Shown: positions 7,976-15,149 of the stretch, piece after piece
Numbering within the stretch: the stretch's first letter is position 1
Layout: each line of letters begins with the position of its first letter
Source of the DNA: DASQHL01 sp963843685
GTDB taxonomy: Bacteria; Chloroflexota; Dehalococcoidia; DSTF01; JACRBR01
Reading direction: 5' to 3'
DNA length: 64,000 nucleotides
Assembly: GCA_963843685.1 (NCBI GenBank)
Contig: CAWJLO010000019.1
Span: 62,001 to 126,000, forward strand
The notes under the pieces: model-generated
Told to the model about the DNA's origin: nothing
Seen by the model: only the letters and a program-made list of their open reading frames with translations
The model's database searches: none
Translations under genes and position numbers: made by a program

Positions 7976-8815
7976 ATGCCCGCACAGACACGCCTGCGAC
8001 CTGCCACCGGCGCACTCTCGTCAGCGCTCGCCACCGCCCCCTCGTCGCCCGGCGTCTACCTCTTCCTCGACCGCCGAAGAGCGCTGCTGTACGTCGGCAA
8101 GGCGAAAGACCTCCGAAGCCGCCTGCGTCAGCACGCGAGCGCCCGCGGATCCCTCTACCGCCGCATCGCCGCCGTCCGATGGCAGCAACTCCCCGACGAG
8201 GACGCCGCCGCCGCCCGCGAAGCCGACCTCATCGTCGCGCTCCAGCCCCCGTACAACGCATCCATCGCCGGTGAGGGGATGTGGACCTACATCCACGTCA
8301 CAACGCTGGAGAAGAAGAACCGCGTGCGATTCGCGCTGTCGGCGGAGCAGGAGGGCGACAGCGACCGGATCTACGGATGCTTTCCCCACCTCGGCGCCGG
8401 CGTCAGCTCCGTCCCGGGCATCGCCTGCAGCGATGGCTACGCCGCCTTCCTCCGTCTGCTCTGGGCCGCGTCAGGCGAAGGCACCCACTACCCGGGCCGC
8501 ATCACCCGCGGCACCCCGCCGGAGTCCTTCGACGTCACGATCGACCGCGCCGACACGCCCGCGCTCCACGCTTTCCTCTCCGGCGCCAGCCGCCGCCTCC
8601 TCCCCGCCCTCGCCGTTGCGGCCAGCCGCCGCGACGCCTACATGCACGGCGGCATCGCCCGCGACTACGCCCTCGCCGAGCGCTTCTTCAAACACGGACC
8701 GAAGGCGTTGCGGACCCTGCGCCTCCGCCACGGCCTCGCACCCGCGCCGGTCCCCGCCACCGTCATCGAGGATCTGCTGTCCGACGAGGTCGCCGAACTC
8801 ATCCGCGACGCCTGA
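7976..8815 (+). CDS. GIY-YIG nuclease domain protein
   Basis: The N-terminal 90 residues are a UvrC-type GIY-YIG domain: PGVYLFLDRRRALLYVGKAK (Tyr pair and GK), DLRSRLRQH (Arg), and a Glu within READLIVALQPPYN. The remaining 190 residues are a UvrC-like or family-specific region with no recognisable HhH or UvrB-binding domain, so this is not complete UvrC (about 600 aa). It may be a Cho-like or diverged repair nuclease. TACACT lies 6 nt before the ATG and no Shine-Dalgarno is seen. Confidence 0.8.
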   Translation: MPAQTRLRPATGALSSALATAPSSPGVYLFLDRRRALLYVGKAKDLRSRLRQHASARGSLYRRIAAVRWQQLPDEDAAAAREADLIVALQPPYNASIAGEGMWTYIHVTTLEKKNRVRFALSAEQEGDSDRIYGCFPHLGAGVSSVPGIACSDGYAAFLRLLWAASGEGTHYPGRITRGTPPESFDVTIDRADTPALHAFLSGASRRLLPALAVAASRRDAYMHGGIARDYALAERFFKHGPKALRTLRLRHGLAPAPVPATVIEDLLSDEVAELIRDA

Positions 8816-8863
8816 ACTGAACTCGACGGCGATCGCATGTTCGTGAATCGAGCCAGGCCCACC

Positions 8864-8937
8864 CAACAAACAACAAAGGCGGCCCAAAGGCCGCCCGCCA
8901 TCCCTATAACCTATCCCCTGTAACCTATCCCCTATCC
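8864..8937 (-). repeat. Terminator-bearing repeat, copy 1
   Basis: Minus-strand hairpin GGCGGCC-TTTG-GGCCGCC (8878-8895) followed by TTTGTTGTTTG, preceded by AACCTATCCCC-type tandem units (8901-8937 on plus). Homologous copies are at 10603-10680 and 11345-11416. The repeat units contribute the last codons and stop of the transglutaminase-like gene. Confidence 0.8.
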
Positions 8938-9785
8938 CAAACCGCCGGCGCCCGCAGCCGCTCGTCCCCCGCCACCATCTCCCGCAACTCCTCGATCGCC
9001 TCCGCATCCGCCGCGCTCGAAAGCGCCGCCAGCCGGTCGACCAACTCCGTCTCCGTCTCCAGCCCGCTCTCGTCCTTCGCCAGCCCGTACCAACCCCACG
9101 GCAGCAGCTCGATCTTCTGCAGCGCCGCCAGGTCCTGGAACACCTCCCCGTACACCTCCACCAGCCCCCACATCGGTGTCCCGGCCACGCCGAACGTCAT
9201 CGCGTCCGCCCCGCCCTCCCGGCAAGCCCGCCACGAATCGCCTGCCACCAGGAACCGGTCCCGCGGCACGTCCAGCGTGTCGAAGTCCGGCTTGTAGAAC
9301 GCCCGCTGCCGCCCGTCGATCTGCGCGTCGACCAGCACCCACCGCCCCTCGTCCGCCCGCCAGTACTCCCCCACCCAGTGCTCCGTGTGCTTCCCCTTCT
9401 CGAAGTAGTTGGCGAACCCCGCCCGCACCCGCGACGGGATCCCCTTTCGACGCGCGAACGCCACGAACAACGTCGCGAAATGCCGGCACACCCCCGCCAC
9501 CCGCTGCCCCGCCTCCCGCCGCTCGACGATCGGCCGCGGATCGAGCTCCTTCGCCCGCGCCAGCATCGCCGTCACCGCGACCAGCTCCTTGTCGGCGATC
9601 CGCTCCTCCGTCAGCGACACGCCGTACGCCGGCGCCATCGCGTGATGGATCAGCAGCCCCTGCACCGCCCGCACCATCCCGGCGATGTCCCCCGGGACCG
9701 CGTCCACCTCATCCTCGAACCCCGTGACCCCCGTGAACACCCCCGGCGCAGCGTAGTACTCCAGCATCGCCTCATGCGTATCCAT
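8925..9785 (-). CDS. Transglutaminase-like domain protein
   Basis: A 286-residue protein of the transglutaminase-like cysteine protease fold. Catalytic triad candidates are Cys in AGVCRHFATLF, His in HTEHWVGEYW and Asp in VLVDAQID. There is no signal peptide, so it is probably cytoplasmic. I start at ATG 9785 (MDTHEAMLEYY) behind GGAGGG; the upstream in-frame extension is Arg/Gly-rich and non-homologous. Its last residues (WDRG) and stop are encoded by the AACCTATCCCC-type repeat, so the repeat has inserted at, or grown into, the gene's end. Confidence 0.8.
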   Translation of the reverse strand: MDTHEAMLEYYAAPGVFTGVTGFEDEVDAVPGDIAGMVRAVQGLLIHHAMAPAYGVSLTEERIADKELVAVTAMLARAKELDPRPIVERREAGQRVAGVCRHFATLFVAFARRKGIPSRVRAGFANYFEKGKHTEHWVGEYWRADEGRWVLVDAQIDGRQRAFYKPDFDTLDVPRDRFLVAGDSWRACREGGADAMTFGVAGTPMWGLVEVYGEVFQDLAALQKIELLPWGWYGLAKDESGLETETELVDRLAALSSAADAEAIEELREMVAGDERLRAPAVWDRG

Positions 9786-9826
9786 GCCTAGCCCTCCGTC
9801 CGACACTCCACGCACCGCTGTTCGCC

Positions 9827-10571
9827 TCAACTCCGCCCGTTGTTCCCGACCAGAACGCGGTACCCCAGGTCGATCTCGTCCAGCTCCAGCAGCTCCGCGT
9901 ATTTCGCCCGCCACGCCCCGCTACGCAGATCCGCCCCCAATCGCTCGACCGCCGCCGTCACAAGCGACTGATCCGCAAGCGCAAACCCGGAGATCGACGC
10001 GCGCACCGACGGATCGAGGTATTGCTCCGGCCGCCGCCAGTACGCGCCGAAGACACCGTCCGTACAGTCGTGCGCCACGGGCAACGGTATCCACTCGACG
10101 TCCCGCAGCTCGTCCGCGATCCGCTGCCCCGCCACCGGGATCGCCCGGCGCCTCCGCCGGCAGGTAATCCCGCACCAGCCAGAACCGCTTGGCGAACACC
10201 TCCGGCTCCCACGTCACCACCACCTGCCGCCCGGCAACCCGCCGCATCTCCGCCAGCCCCGCCGCCGCGTCCGGCCAGTGGTGCACCGTCAGCACCGCCA
10301 GCGCCGCGTCGAACGCCCCGTCCCCGAACGGCAACGCCCCCGCCACCCCACGCACCACCGCCGCCGCTCCCGGCGCACGCTGCCCGATCATCGTCTCCGA
10401 CGGCTCCACCGCCACCACCGCCCGGTCCGCCGGCTCGTACGACCCCGCCCCCGCCCCCACGTTCACCACCGTCCGCGCCTCCCCCAGCGCGCGCAGGATC
10501 ACCGCCGCCCACCGCGGGTCCGGCCGCCGGTTCCGCGCATACCCCACCCCGATCTCGTCGTACAGCGCCAT
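9827..10571 (-). CDS. Class I SAM-dependent methyltransferase, one frameshift
   Basis: The N-terminal half has motif I VVNVGAGAGSYEP, an acidic loop VVAVEPSETMI, motif II region GALPFGDGAFDAALAVL and the adjacent VHHW, as in UbiE/MenG-like small-molecule methyltransferases. Near 10141-10148 one extra base breaks the frame; the continuation is IADELRDVEWIPLPVAHDCT...GVFGAYWRRPEQYL to the stop at 9827. Joined, the protein is about 247 residues, normal for the family. The start is ATG 10571 (MALYDEIGVGYARNRRPD). The substrate is unknown. Confidence 0.8.
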
Positions 10572-10602
10572 CGTGGATCGAGTCTCTCCTGCTCCCGCGT
10601 CC

Positions 10603-10680
10603 CGCGCAACAGACAAAAAATGGCGGCCCCGCAGGCCGCCCGCCATCCCTATCCCCTATAACCTGTAACCTATCCCCTCC
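10603..10680 (-). repeat. Terminator-bearing repeat, copy 2
   Basis: Minus-strand hairpin GGCGGCC-TGCGG-GGCCGCC (10622-10640) followed by ATTTTTTGTC, a convincing rho-independent terminator for the SRPBCC gene at 10700. It is preceded by CCTATCCCCT/AACCTGT units (10644-10680 on plus). Confidence 0.85.
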
Positions 10681-10699
10681 GGGCCACAGCCGCCCGCCC

Positions 10700-11320
10700 T
10701 CAGGCGGCCGTCCCCTCGGCCCGCTCCTTTACGCCGAGGAGCATTCGTCGCGTCATGATGAACGCCGCGGGTTCCATCACGCGCATCCCGATCCACGCGG
10801 CGACGCTCCGCGGGACTCGTTCGCTGCCTCGTGACACCAATCTCGTGTGACCTGCATCGATCGGATACAGCCCGAACTGCCATACCCACTCCATGCCGTG
10901 CTGGGTTGAGCTCAGCACCAGCGCGCGGTTCGGGTCGATGGCCGCCACCGTCAGCGTCTGACGCGGGCCGAGGGAGACTTCGTCCCCCACCGCGAGATCC
11001 TGGAACTCGGCCATGATGCGGCTGGCGCTCGGACGATCAAGAAATCCGAAGAGCAGGTCCAGCCAATCGTAGCTATACAATCCTCCCCGCCCGTAGCCCA
11101 TCTGCACGAGCCACGGCCAGATCCTGCCGGGCGGCGCGTCGATGGTGACGGCTTGCGTCGCGACATCCGTCGGGCTTGCGATGAGGTAATCGCCCGGCAT
11201 CACCCGTGTGCGCTCCTCCGGTGATGTCCCCCATCTCGCGAACCAACGTCGGATCGCCACCCAGTACAGCCACCCGGCCGCGATGAGCTCGATGACTACG
11301 ATGGTCCGCTTCGAGAACAT
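10700..11320 (-). CDS. Membrane-anchored SRPBCC-like protein
   Basis: One N-terminal transmembrane helix (about residues 5-25, IVVIELIAAGWLYWVAI) precedes a polyketide-cyclase/SRPBCC-like domain of about 170 residues. That domain opens with ATQAVTIDAPPGRIWPWLVQ, the usual first strand and helix of the fold, with a GYGRGGLYSYDWLD segment. ATG 11320 is preceded by GAAGGAGAAGACG, a clear Shine-Dalgarno. The ligand is unknown. The gene is flanked on both sides by the terminator-bearing repeat, so it forms a single transcription unit. Confidence 0.8.
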   Translation of the reverse strand: MFSKRTIVVIELIAAGWLYWVAIRRWFARWGTSPEERTRVMPGDYLIASPTDVATQAVTIDAPPGRIWPWLVQMGYGRGGLYSYDWLDLLFGFLDRPSASRIMAEFQDLAVGDEVSLGPRQTLTVAAIDPNRALVLSSTQHGMEWVWQFGLYPIDAGHTRLVSRGSERVPRSVAAWIGMRVMEPAAFIMTRRMLLGVKERAEGTAA

Positions 11321-11344
11321 CGTCTTCTCCTTCGATCGTCCCGC

Positions 11345-11416
11345 GCAACTGACAACAAAGGCGGCCCAAAGGCCGCCCGTCATCCCTCTAACCTCTCCCC
11401 TGTAACCTATCCCCTC
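11345..11416 (-). repeat. Terminator-bearing repeat, copy 3
   Basis: Minus-strand hairpin GGCGGCC-TTTG-GGCCGCC (11360-11377) followed by TTTGTTGTC. It is preceded by AACCTCTCCCC/AACCTATCCCC units reaching the methyltransferase stop at 11415. Confidence 0.8.
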
Positions 11417-11996
11417 ACGCCACAGCCCGAAACTGCACCACGTACTCGTTCGGCTCCAGCCGCGCCTCCGCGAACCCCGCCGCCAGCAGCCGCTTCTCGA
11501 TCGTCCCCGGATCGAGCGGCACGCAGATGTCGTCGACGTGCATCCCCCGGAACTCCTCGCTGTCCCGGCTGTCCACCCCCACGAACGTCCCGCCCGGCCG
11601 CAGCACCCGCGCCACTTCCGAGAACAGCCGGTCCTGCTCCGCCACCGACGGCACGTGATGCAGCATCGTGAACGACAGCACCGTGCTGAACCGCCCGTCC
11701 GGGAACGGCAGCGCCGTCGCGTCCCCCTGCAGCACCTCGACGTTCGTCCCCGCCATACGCGCCCGCAGCGCCTCCGCCAGCTCCGCGTCGATCTCCACCG
11801 CCGTCAGCCGCGACGCCATCTCCCGCAGCACCTCCGTCGTCCGACCCGGCCCCGGCCCGATCTCCAGCACGTCGTCCCCCAGCTCCATCCCGCCCACGGC
11901 GCCCGGAATGATCCACTTCCGGATCGCATCCGCCCACCCGTCACTGCTGCAGAACTCCAGGTGCAACTTGTTCATCGAACCATCGTCGTCAGGCAA
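11415..11996 (-). CDS. Class I SAM-dependent methyltransferase (UbiE-like)
   Basis: A 193-residue Methyltransf_11-type enzyme: motif I DVLEIGPGPGRTTEVL, AVEIDAEL (acidic residue contacting ribose), GDATALPFPDGRFSTVL, LHHV and RVLRPGGTFVGVDS. The small-molecule substrate is unknown. TTG 11996 has TAGCGT 6 nt upstream, fitting the leaderless pattern; ATG 11975 is the alternative start. Apart from the terminator repeat downstream there is no obvious partner gene. Confidence 0.8.
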   Translation of the reverse strand: MPDDDGSMNKLHLEFCSSDGWADAIRKWIIPGAVGGMELGDDVLEIGPGPGRTTEVLREMASRLTAVEIDAELAEALRARMAGTNVEVLQGDATALPFPDGRFSTVLSFTMLHHVPSVAEQDRLFSEVARVLRPGGTFVGVDSRDSEEFRGMHVDDICVPLDPGTIEKRLLAAGFAEARLEPNEYVVQFRAVA

Positions 11997-12005
11997 CGCC
12001 CGACG

Positions 12006-12281
12006 CTACCCTCCCGCCACCGCCGGCACGATGCTCACCTCATCCCCCGACTTCAGCACCGTCCCGAGGCTGTCGAGGAACCGCACGTCCTCCCCGTTCA
12101 CGTAGATGTTCACGAACCGGCGGATCTCCCCGCTCTCGTCGCAAATGCGCTCCTTGATCCCGGGGAACCCCGCCTCCAGCTCATCCACCGCCGCCCCCAG
12201 CGTCCCCGCCGACGACTCCACCATGTCGACGTCGTTCGTCAGCTTCCGCAGCGGCGTCGGTATCCGTATCTTCACCATCAT
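12006..12281 (-). CDS. Ubiquitin-like sulfur carrier (MoaD/ThiS family)
   Basis: A 91-residue beta-grasp protein ending in the diagnostic VPAVAGG, the Gly-Gly tail adenylated and thiocarboxylated by E1-like enzymes. The conserved GEDVRFLDSLGTVLKSGDEV matches the region before the tail. Members of this subgroup carry sulfur for molybdopterin, thiamine, cysteine (CysO) or homocysteine synthesis. The downstream position in a threonine synthase/NIL cluster favours an amino-acid sulfur role, but no E1 or JAMM protease is visible nearby. Confidence 0.85.
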   Translation of the reverse strand: MMVKIRIPTPLRKLTNDVDMVESSAGTLGAAVDELEAGFPGIKERICDESGEIRRFVNIYVNGEDVRFLDSLGTVLKSGDEVSIVPAVAGG

Positions 12282-12552
12282 CCCATCACTCCACCATCAT
12301 CGTGTTGACTATCCGGCGCGCGCCGCGCACCCGTCTCTGCAACCGCGCCCTGGACTTCTCCGTCCCGCCTCTCCATCGCCCGATTCCCACCCGCGCGTAG
12401 CGCGAAGGGCCGGGAGTGCAGAGAGCGCCAGCGCCCTCTGCCGGGGGGCTCCGGGGGGTGTCCCCCCGGAAGAATCTTCTTTAGGTGGTGCAGGGTACGC
12501 GCCAGCGGACACTGCGCCACCACGCCGCCCCTATCCCCTATTCCCTATCCCC
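12282..12552. other. Gene-free spacer with palindromes and tandem repeat
   Basis: No convincing ORF. It contains GCAGAG...CTCTGC, then a perfect CCGGGGGG-TGT-CCCCCCGG hairpin (12450-12468) followed on the plus strand by AAGAATCTTCTTT. Family 1 repeat units (CCCTATCCCCTATTCCC) occupy about 12530-12558, ending at the NIL gene stop. Confidence 0.6.
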
Positions 12553-12795
12553 TCACCCCTCGACAATGTCCCCCTGCACCGGGTCCACCCGCACCCCCTT
12601 CGCCGCCACCCACTCCAGCCCGCGCTCGATCTCCTCGATCGGCCCGTCCATCTCCAACACCACCCACCCACGGTCGTCCGTCACGTCCGCCCGCCGCACG
12701 TTCGTCACCAGCTGAAACTGCTTCCCCAGCTCGTAGATGATGGGCAGCGTGATCAGCTCCTGCGGGAACGTGAACTTCACCCTCTGCTTCGCCAT
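12553..12795 (-). CDS. NIL-domain protein
   Basis: An 80-residue stand-alone NIL domain, the ACT-like small fold found C-terminal to MetN methionine importers and in some ferredoxins: VKFTFPQELITLPIIYELGKQ, DDRGWVVLEMDG and GLEWVAAKGVRVDP. The domain is associated with methionine/sulfur metabolism, often as a sensor or metal-sulfur-associated unit. I used ATG 12795 with GAAGGG upstream. Placement between threonine synthase and a ThiS-like carrier supports a homocysteine/methionine-related function, inferred from context only. Confidence 0.85.
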   Translation of the reverse strand: MAKQRVKFTFPQELITLPIIYELGKQFQLVTNVRRADVTDDRGWVVLEMDGPIEEIERGLEWVAAKGVRVDPVQGDIVEG

Positions 12796-12928
12796 ATCGA
12801 TCCAACCCTTCTTCGACCAGCGCCGCGCCAACCACCGCGCGCCCCGCACTACCTTAGATCACCTCTGCGGCAAATGGATGGTGGCCACCCACGCGCCCCA
12901 CGACGCAGCGACCCCCCCGTCCAGCGCT

Positions 12929-12955
12929 CCCCTCTCCACAACCTGTGGAGAGGGG
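12929..12955. terminator. Perfect 12-bp hairpin after thrC
   Basis: CCCCTCTCCACA (12929-12940), loop ACC, TGTGGAGAGGGG (12944-12955), followed by CCGGGGGTGAGG. The hairpin-plus-CCGGGGGTGAGG arrangement is a widespread dispersed bacterial repeat. Here it lies directly 3' of thrC and could end its transcript. Confidence 0.6.
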
Positions 12956-12969
12956 CCGGGGGTGAGGAG

Positions 12970-14214
12970 TCACACCGCCGCCGCCTGCTCCCTCGACCCC
13001 AGCGCCGCCTCGAACGACGCCATCGTCGGATCGATGTGCAGCGGCAGCGACAGGTGGTCCTCCACCGCCTCCTGCGTCTTCAACCCCGACCCCGTGATGT
13101 ACGCCACCGTAAGCTCGTCCGGCGCGATCTTCCCCGCAAGCGCCAGCTTCTTCAGCCCCGCGATCACCACCCCGCCCGCCGTCTCCGCGAAGATCCCCTC
13201 GCTCTCGGCCAGCAGCCTGATCCCCGCGATGATCTCCTCGTCGTCCGACGCCACCCCGTGCCCGCCCGACTCCTCCATCACCTGCAGCGCGTAGTACCCG
13301 TCCGCCGGGTTCCCGATCGCCAGCGACTTCGCGATCGTCTTCGGCCGCACCGGACGGATGTTCATCGTCCCCGCCTCGTGCGCCGTCACGATCGGCGAGC
13401 ACCCCCGCGCCTGCGCCCCCGACATCTTCGTCTGCACGCTGTCGATCAGCCACAGCTTCGCCAGCTCCTGCAGCCCCTTCCAGATCTTCACGTACAACGA
13501 CCCCGACGCCATCGGCGCCACCACGTGCTCCGGCGCCCGCCACCCCAGCTGCTCCGCCACCTCGTACCCCAGCGTCTTCGACCCCTCCGCGTAGTACGGC
13601 CGCATGTTGATGTTCACGAACGCCCAGCGATACTTGTCCGCCAGCTCGCTGCACAGCCGGTTCACGTCGTCGTAGTTCCCGTCCACCGCCACCAGCGTCG
13701 CCCCGTACACGCTCGATCCCACGATCTTCCCGCGCTCCAGGTCCGACGGGATGAACACGTACGCCTCCAGCCCCGCCGACGCCGCGTGCGCCGCCACGCT
13801 GTTCGCCAGGTTCCCCGTCGATGCGCACGCCAGCGTCTTGAAGCCGAACTCCCGCGCCTTCGTCGCCGCCACCGTCACCACGCGGTCCTTGAACGACCAC
13901 GTCGGGTTCGCGCAGTCGTTCTTGATCCACAGGTTCTTCAGGCCCAGCTGCTCGCCCAGGTTCTTCGCCCGCACCAGCGGCGTGAACCCCGCGTTGATGT
14001 CCACCGCGAACGCCGGGTCGGCCGGCAGGAAGTCCGCGTAGCGCCACGCCGAGTGCGGCCCCCGCTCGATCGTCTCCCGCGTGATGTTGCGGTGCATCGC
14101 CTCGTAGTCATAGACGACTTCGAGCGGCCCGAAGCAGAATTCGCAGACGTGGAGTGGTTCGAGGCTGTATTCGCGCCCGCACTCTCGACAGCGCAGGGCC
14201 TTCGCGTAGGACAT
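12970..14214 (-). CDS. thrC: Threonine synthase with N-terminal zinc ribbon
   Basis: PLP-dependent conversion of O-phosphohomoserine to threonine. Residues 5-25 hold CRECG...CEFC, a zinc-ribbon seen in archaeal/Chloroflexota-type ThrC. WSFKDRVV contains the PLP-binding Lys, CASTGNLANS binds the phosphate of PLP, and ASGSLYVKIWKG and AETAGGVV are conserved core motifs. The length of 414 residues is normal. ATG 14214 is preceded by CCAGGAGGTACG. It is the first gene of a minus-strand set with the NIL and ThiS-like genes and has an unusually structured leader. Confidence 0.93.
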   Translation of the reverse strand: MSYAKALRCRECGREYSLEPLHVCEFCFGPLEVVYDYEAMHRNITRETIERGPHSAWRYADFLPADPAFAVDINAGFTPLVRAKNLGEQLGLKNLWIKNDCANPTWSFKDRVVTVAATKAREFGFKTLACASTGNLANSVAAHAASAGLEAYVFIPSDLERGKIVGSSVYGATLVAVDGNYDDVNRLCSELADKYRWAFVNINMRPYYAEGSKTLGYEVAEQLGWRAPEHVVAPMASGSLYVKIWKGLQELAKLWLIDSVQTKMSGAQARGCSPIVTAHEAGTMNIRPVRPKTIAKSLAIGNPADGYYALQVMEESGGHGVASDDEEIIAGIRLLAESEGIFAETAGGVVIAGLKKLALAGKIAPDELTVAYITGSGLKTQEAVEDHLSLPLHIDPTMASFEAALGSREQAAAV

Positions 14215-14221
14215 GGCGTAC

Positions 14222-14315
14222 CTCCTGGCCACGGGCGCGGCAGCGCGCACCCGGAAGGGATTGCTATCCCGGCAGGGCGCCCCGGCTCTCCCGGGGCAGA
14301 GGCATCGCCATGTTG
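14222..14315 (-). promoter_or_regulatory. Hairpin-rich thrC leader, possible riboswitch or attenuator
   Basis: Read on the minus strand, three consecutive stems precede the thrC ribosome site: GCCCCGG-GAGAG-CCGGGGC, GGGAT-AGCA-ATCCC and GCGCG-CTGC-CGCGC. I could not match it to SAM-I, SAM-II, SAM-IV, cobalamin or guanidine consensus sequences. It may instead be a protein-binding or attenuator leader. Confidence 0.4.
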
Positions 14316-14318
14316 AAG

Positions 14319-14388
14319 AGCGTCATCTCACACCGATACAAAAAGCCCGCCCGAGCGTCATCTCACACCGATACAAAAAACCCGCCCG
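14319..14388. repeat. Tandem 35-bp duplication with terminator tails
   Basis: Two adjacent 35-bp units (14319-14353, 14354-14388) differ at one base. Each contains CGTCATCTCACACCGATACA then A-rich sequence and CCCGCCCG. On the minus strand the outer unit gives a short CCGCC-TGCG-GGCGG hairpin followed by GTTTTTTGTATCGG, a terminator for the gene at 14576-14863. Confidence 0.7.
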
Positions 14389-14575
14389 CAGGCGGCCCGC
14401 CCGAATCCTAACCAACCCCATAACCCCCGTCAACACATCACGCTCTGGCCAAACGCCCGACCGGTCCATGCGAAGGGTGTGGAACAGCAGCGGCAAGACT
14501 TCGGCCCGGACGTCATCACGGCTCGGCGCGACTCGCTTGAGCCGAGGATCGAATCCACTCAGTCACCGTGGGCTT

Positions 14576-14863
14576 TCACGCCGCGCAGCAGGAGCCCATC
14601 TTCTCCTCTACGACGCCCTCCACCAGGATGGCCAACCTGACGCCCAGCACCGGAGGGAGCGGCTCCAGACACAGCACCATTTCCTCACGGACGGTTCCCA
14701 TGACGGCCTCCTTGAGCGACGACCGCTTTCGGAGGATGTCGAAGGTTTCCTCTTCGATCGAGTGTGCGGGCAAGAGACCAATCTCCTGCCTCAGGAACAG
14801 ACGCGCCTCCCCTGCTGCTAACCGGGCGGCCTCACAGGATTCCACTGGTCCGCATTCGTACAT
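14576..14863 (-). CDS. Small hypothetical protein of the island
   Basis: A 95-residue soluble protein, Glu/Leu-rich with five cysteines (CGPVESCE near the start, CC near the end), which I do not recognise. ATG 14863 follows GCAGGGGTGCT, a passable ribosome site, and a terminator-like element lies downstream at 14378-14400. Local GC content is lower than in the surroundings. A plus-strand ORF over the same bases (14568-14882) is less plausible because it is Ser-rich and lacks a start signal. Confidence 0.45.
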   Translation of the reverse strand: MYECGPVESCEAARLAAGEARLFLRQEIGLLPAHSIEEETFDILRKRSSLKEAVMGTVREEMVLCLEPLPPVLGVRLAILVEGVVEEKMGSCCAA

Positions 14864-15149
14864 AGCACCCCTGCCTTTCTAGACCTTGACCAAGGCGCCC
14901 TCAGCGGCATTCCGCCTTGGGTGACGATATACTAGACGGCATGGTCCCGCTTCGTCAAGCAGAACGCGAACTACAGTACATCCACGGTCCGATTTCGATA
15001 GTTTGTGCACCATTTCACGTATCGTGCGCCCCGGCGGCTCCAATCAAGCTGCGATTACCGCCGTTCGAGACGCGCGAACCATCAAGAACGGCCTTGACGT
15101 GCCGAAACCGACAGAGACGGTGTCTTGTTCGGCGTGTGAGTGGTGACCT
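14864..15149. other. Intergenic region with 8-bp inverted repeat
   Basis: No supported gene. An inverted repeat CCAAGGCG (14890-14897) / CGCCTTGG (14913-14920) is followed by TATACT (14929-14934). It may be the control region between the divergent small gene and the XRE regulator; function not shown. Confidence 0.4.

Noticed and set aside
6546..8015. 489-codon minus-strand ORF spanning merR end and the kinase gene
   Set aside because: Only its last part is the real frameshifted merR C-terminus; the rest is antisense to the phosphotransferase and to the merR promoter.
14319..14388. CRISPR-like repeat pair
   Set aside because: The two 35-bp units are directly adjacent with no spacer, there are only two, and no cas gene is near; they fit duplicated terminators.
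14540..14570. tRNA-like GGATCGAATCC T-loop
   Set aside because: No acceptor stem, anticodon arm or D-arm can be folded around it; it may at most be a tRNA remnant at the island edge.
14568..14882. Plus-strand 104-codon ORF in the island
   Set aside because: Ser-rich, no ribosome site; the minus-strand ORF over the same bases has a better start and downstream terminator.
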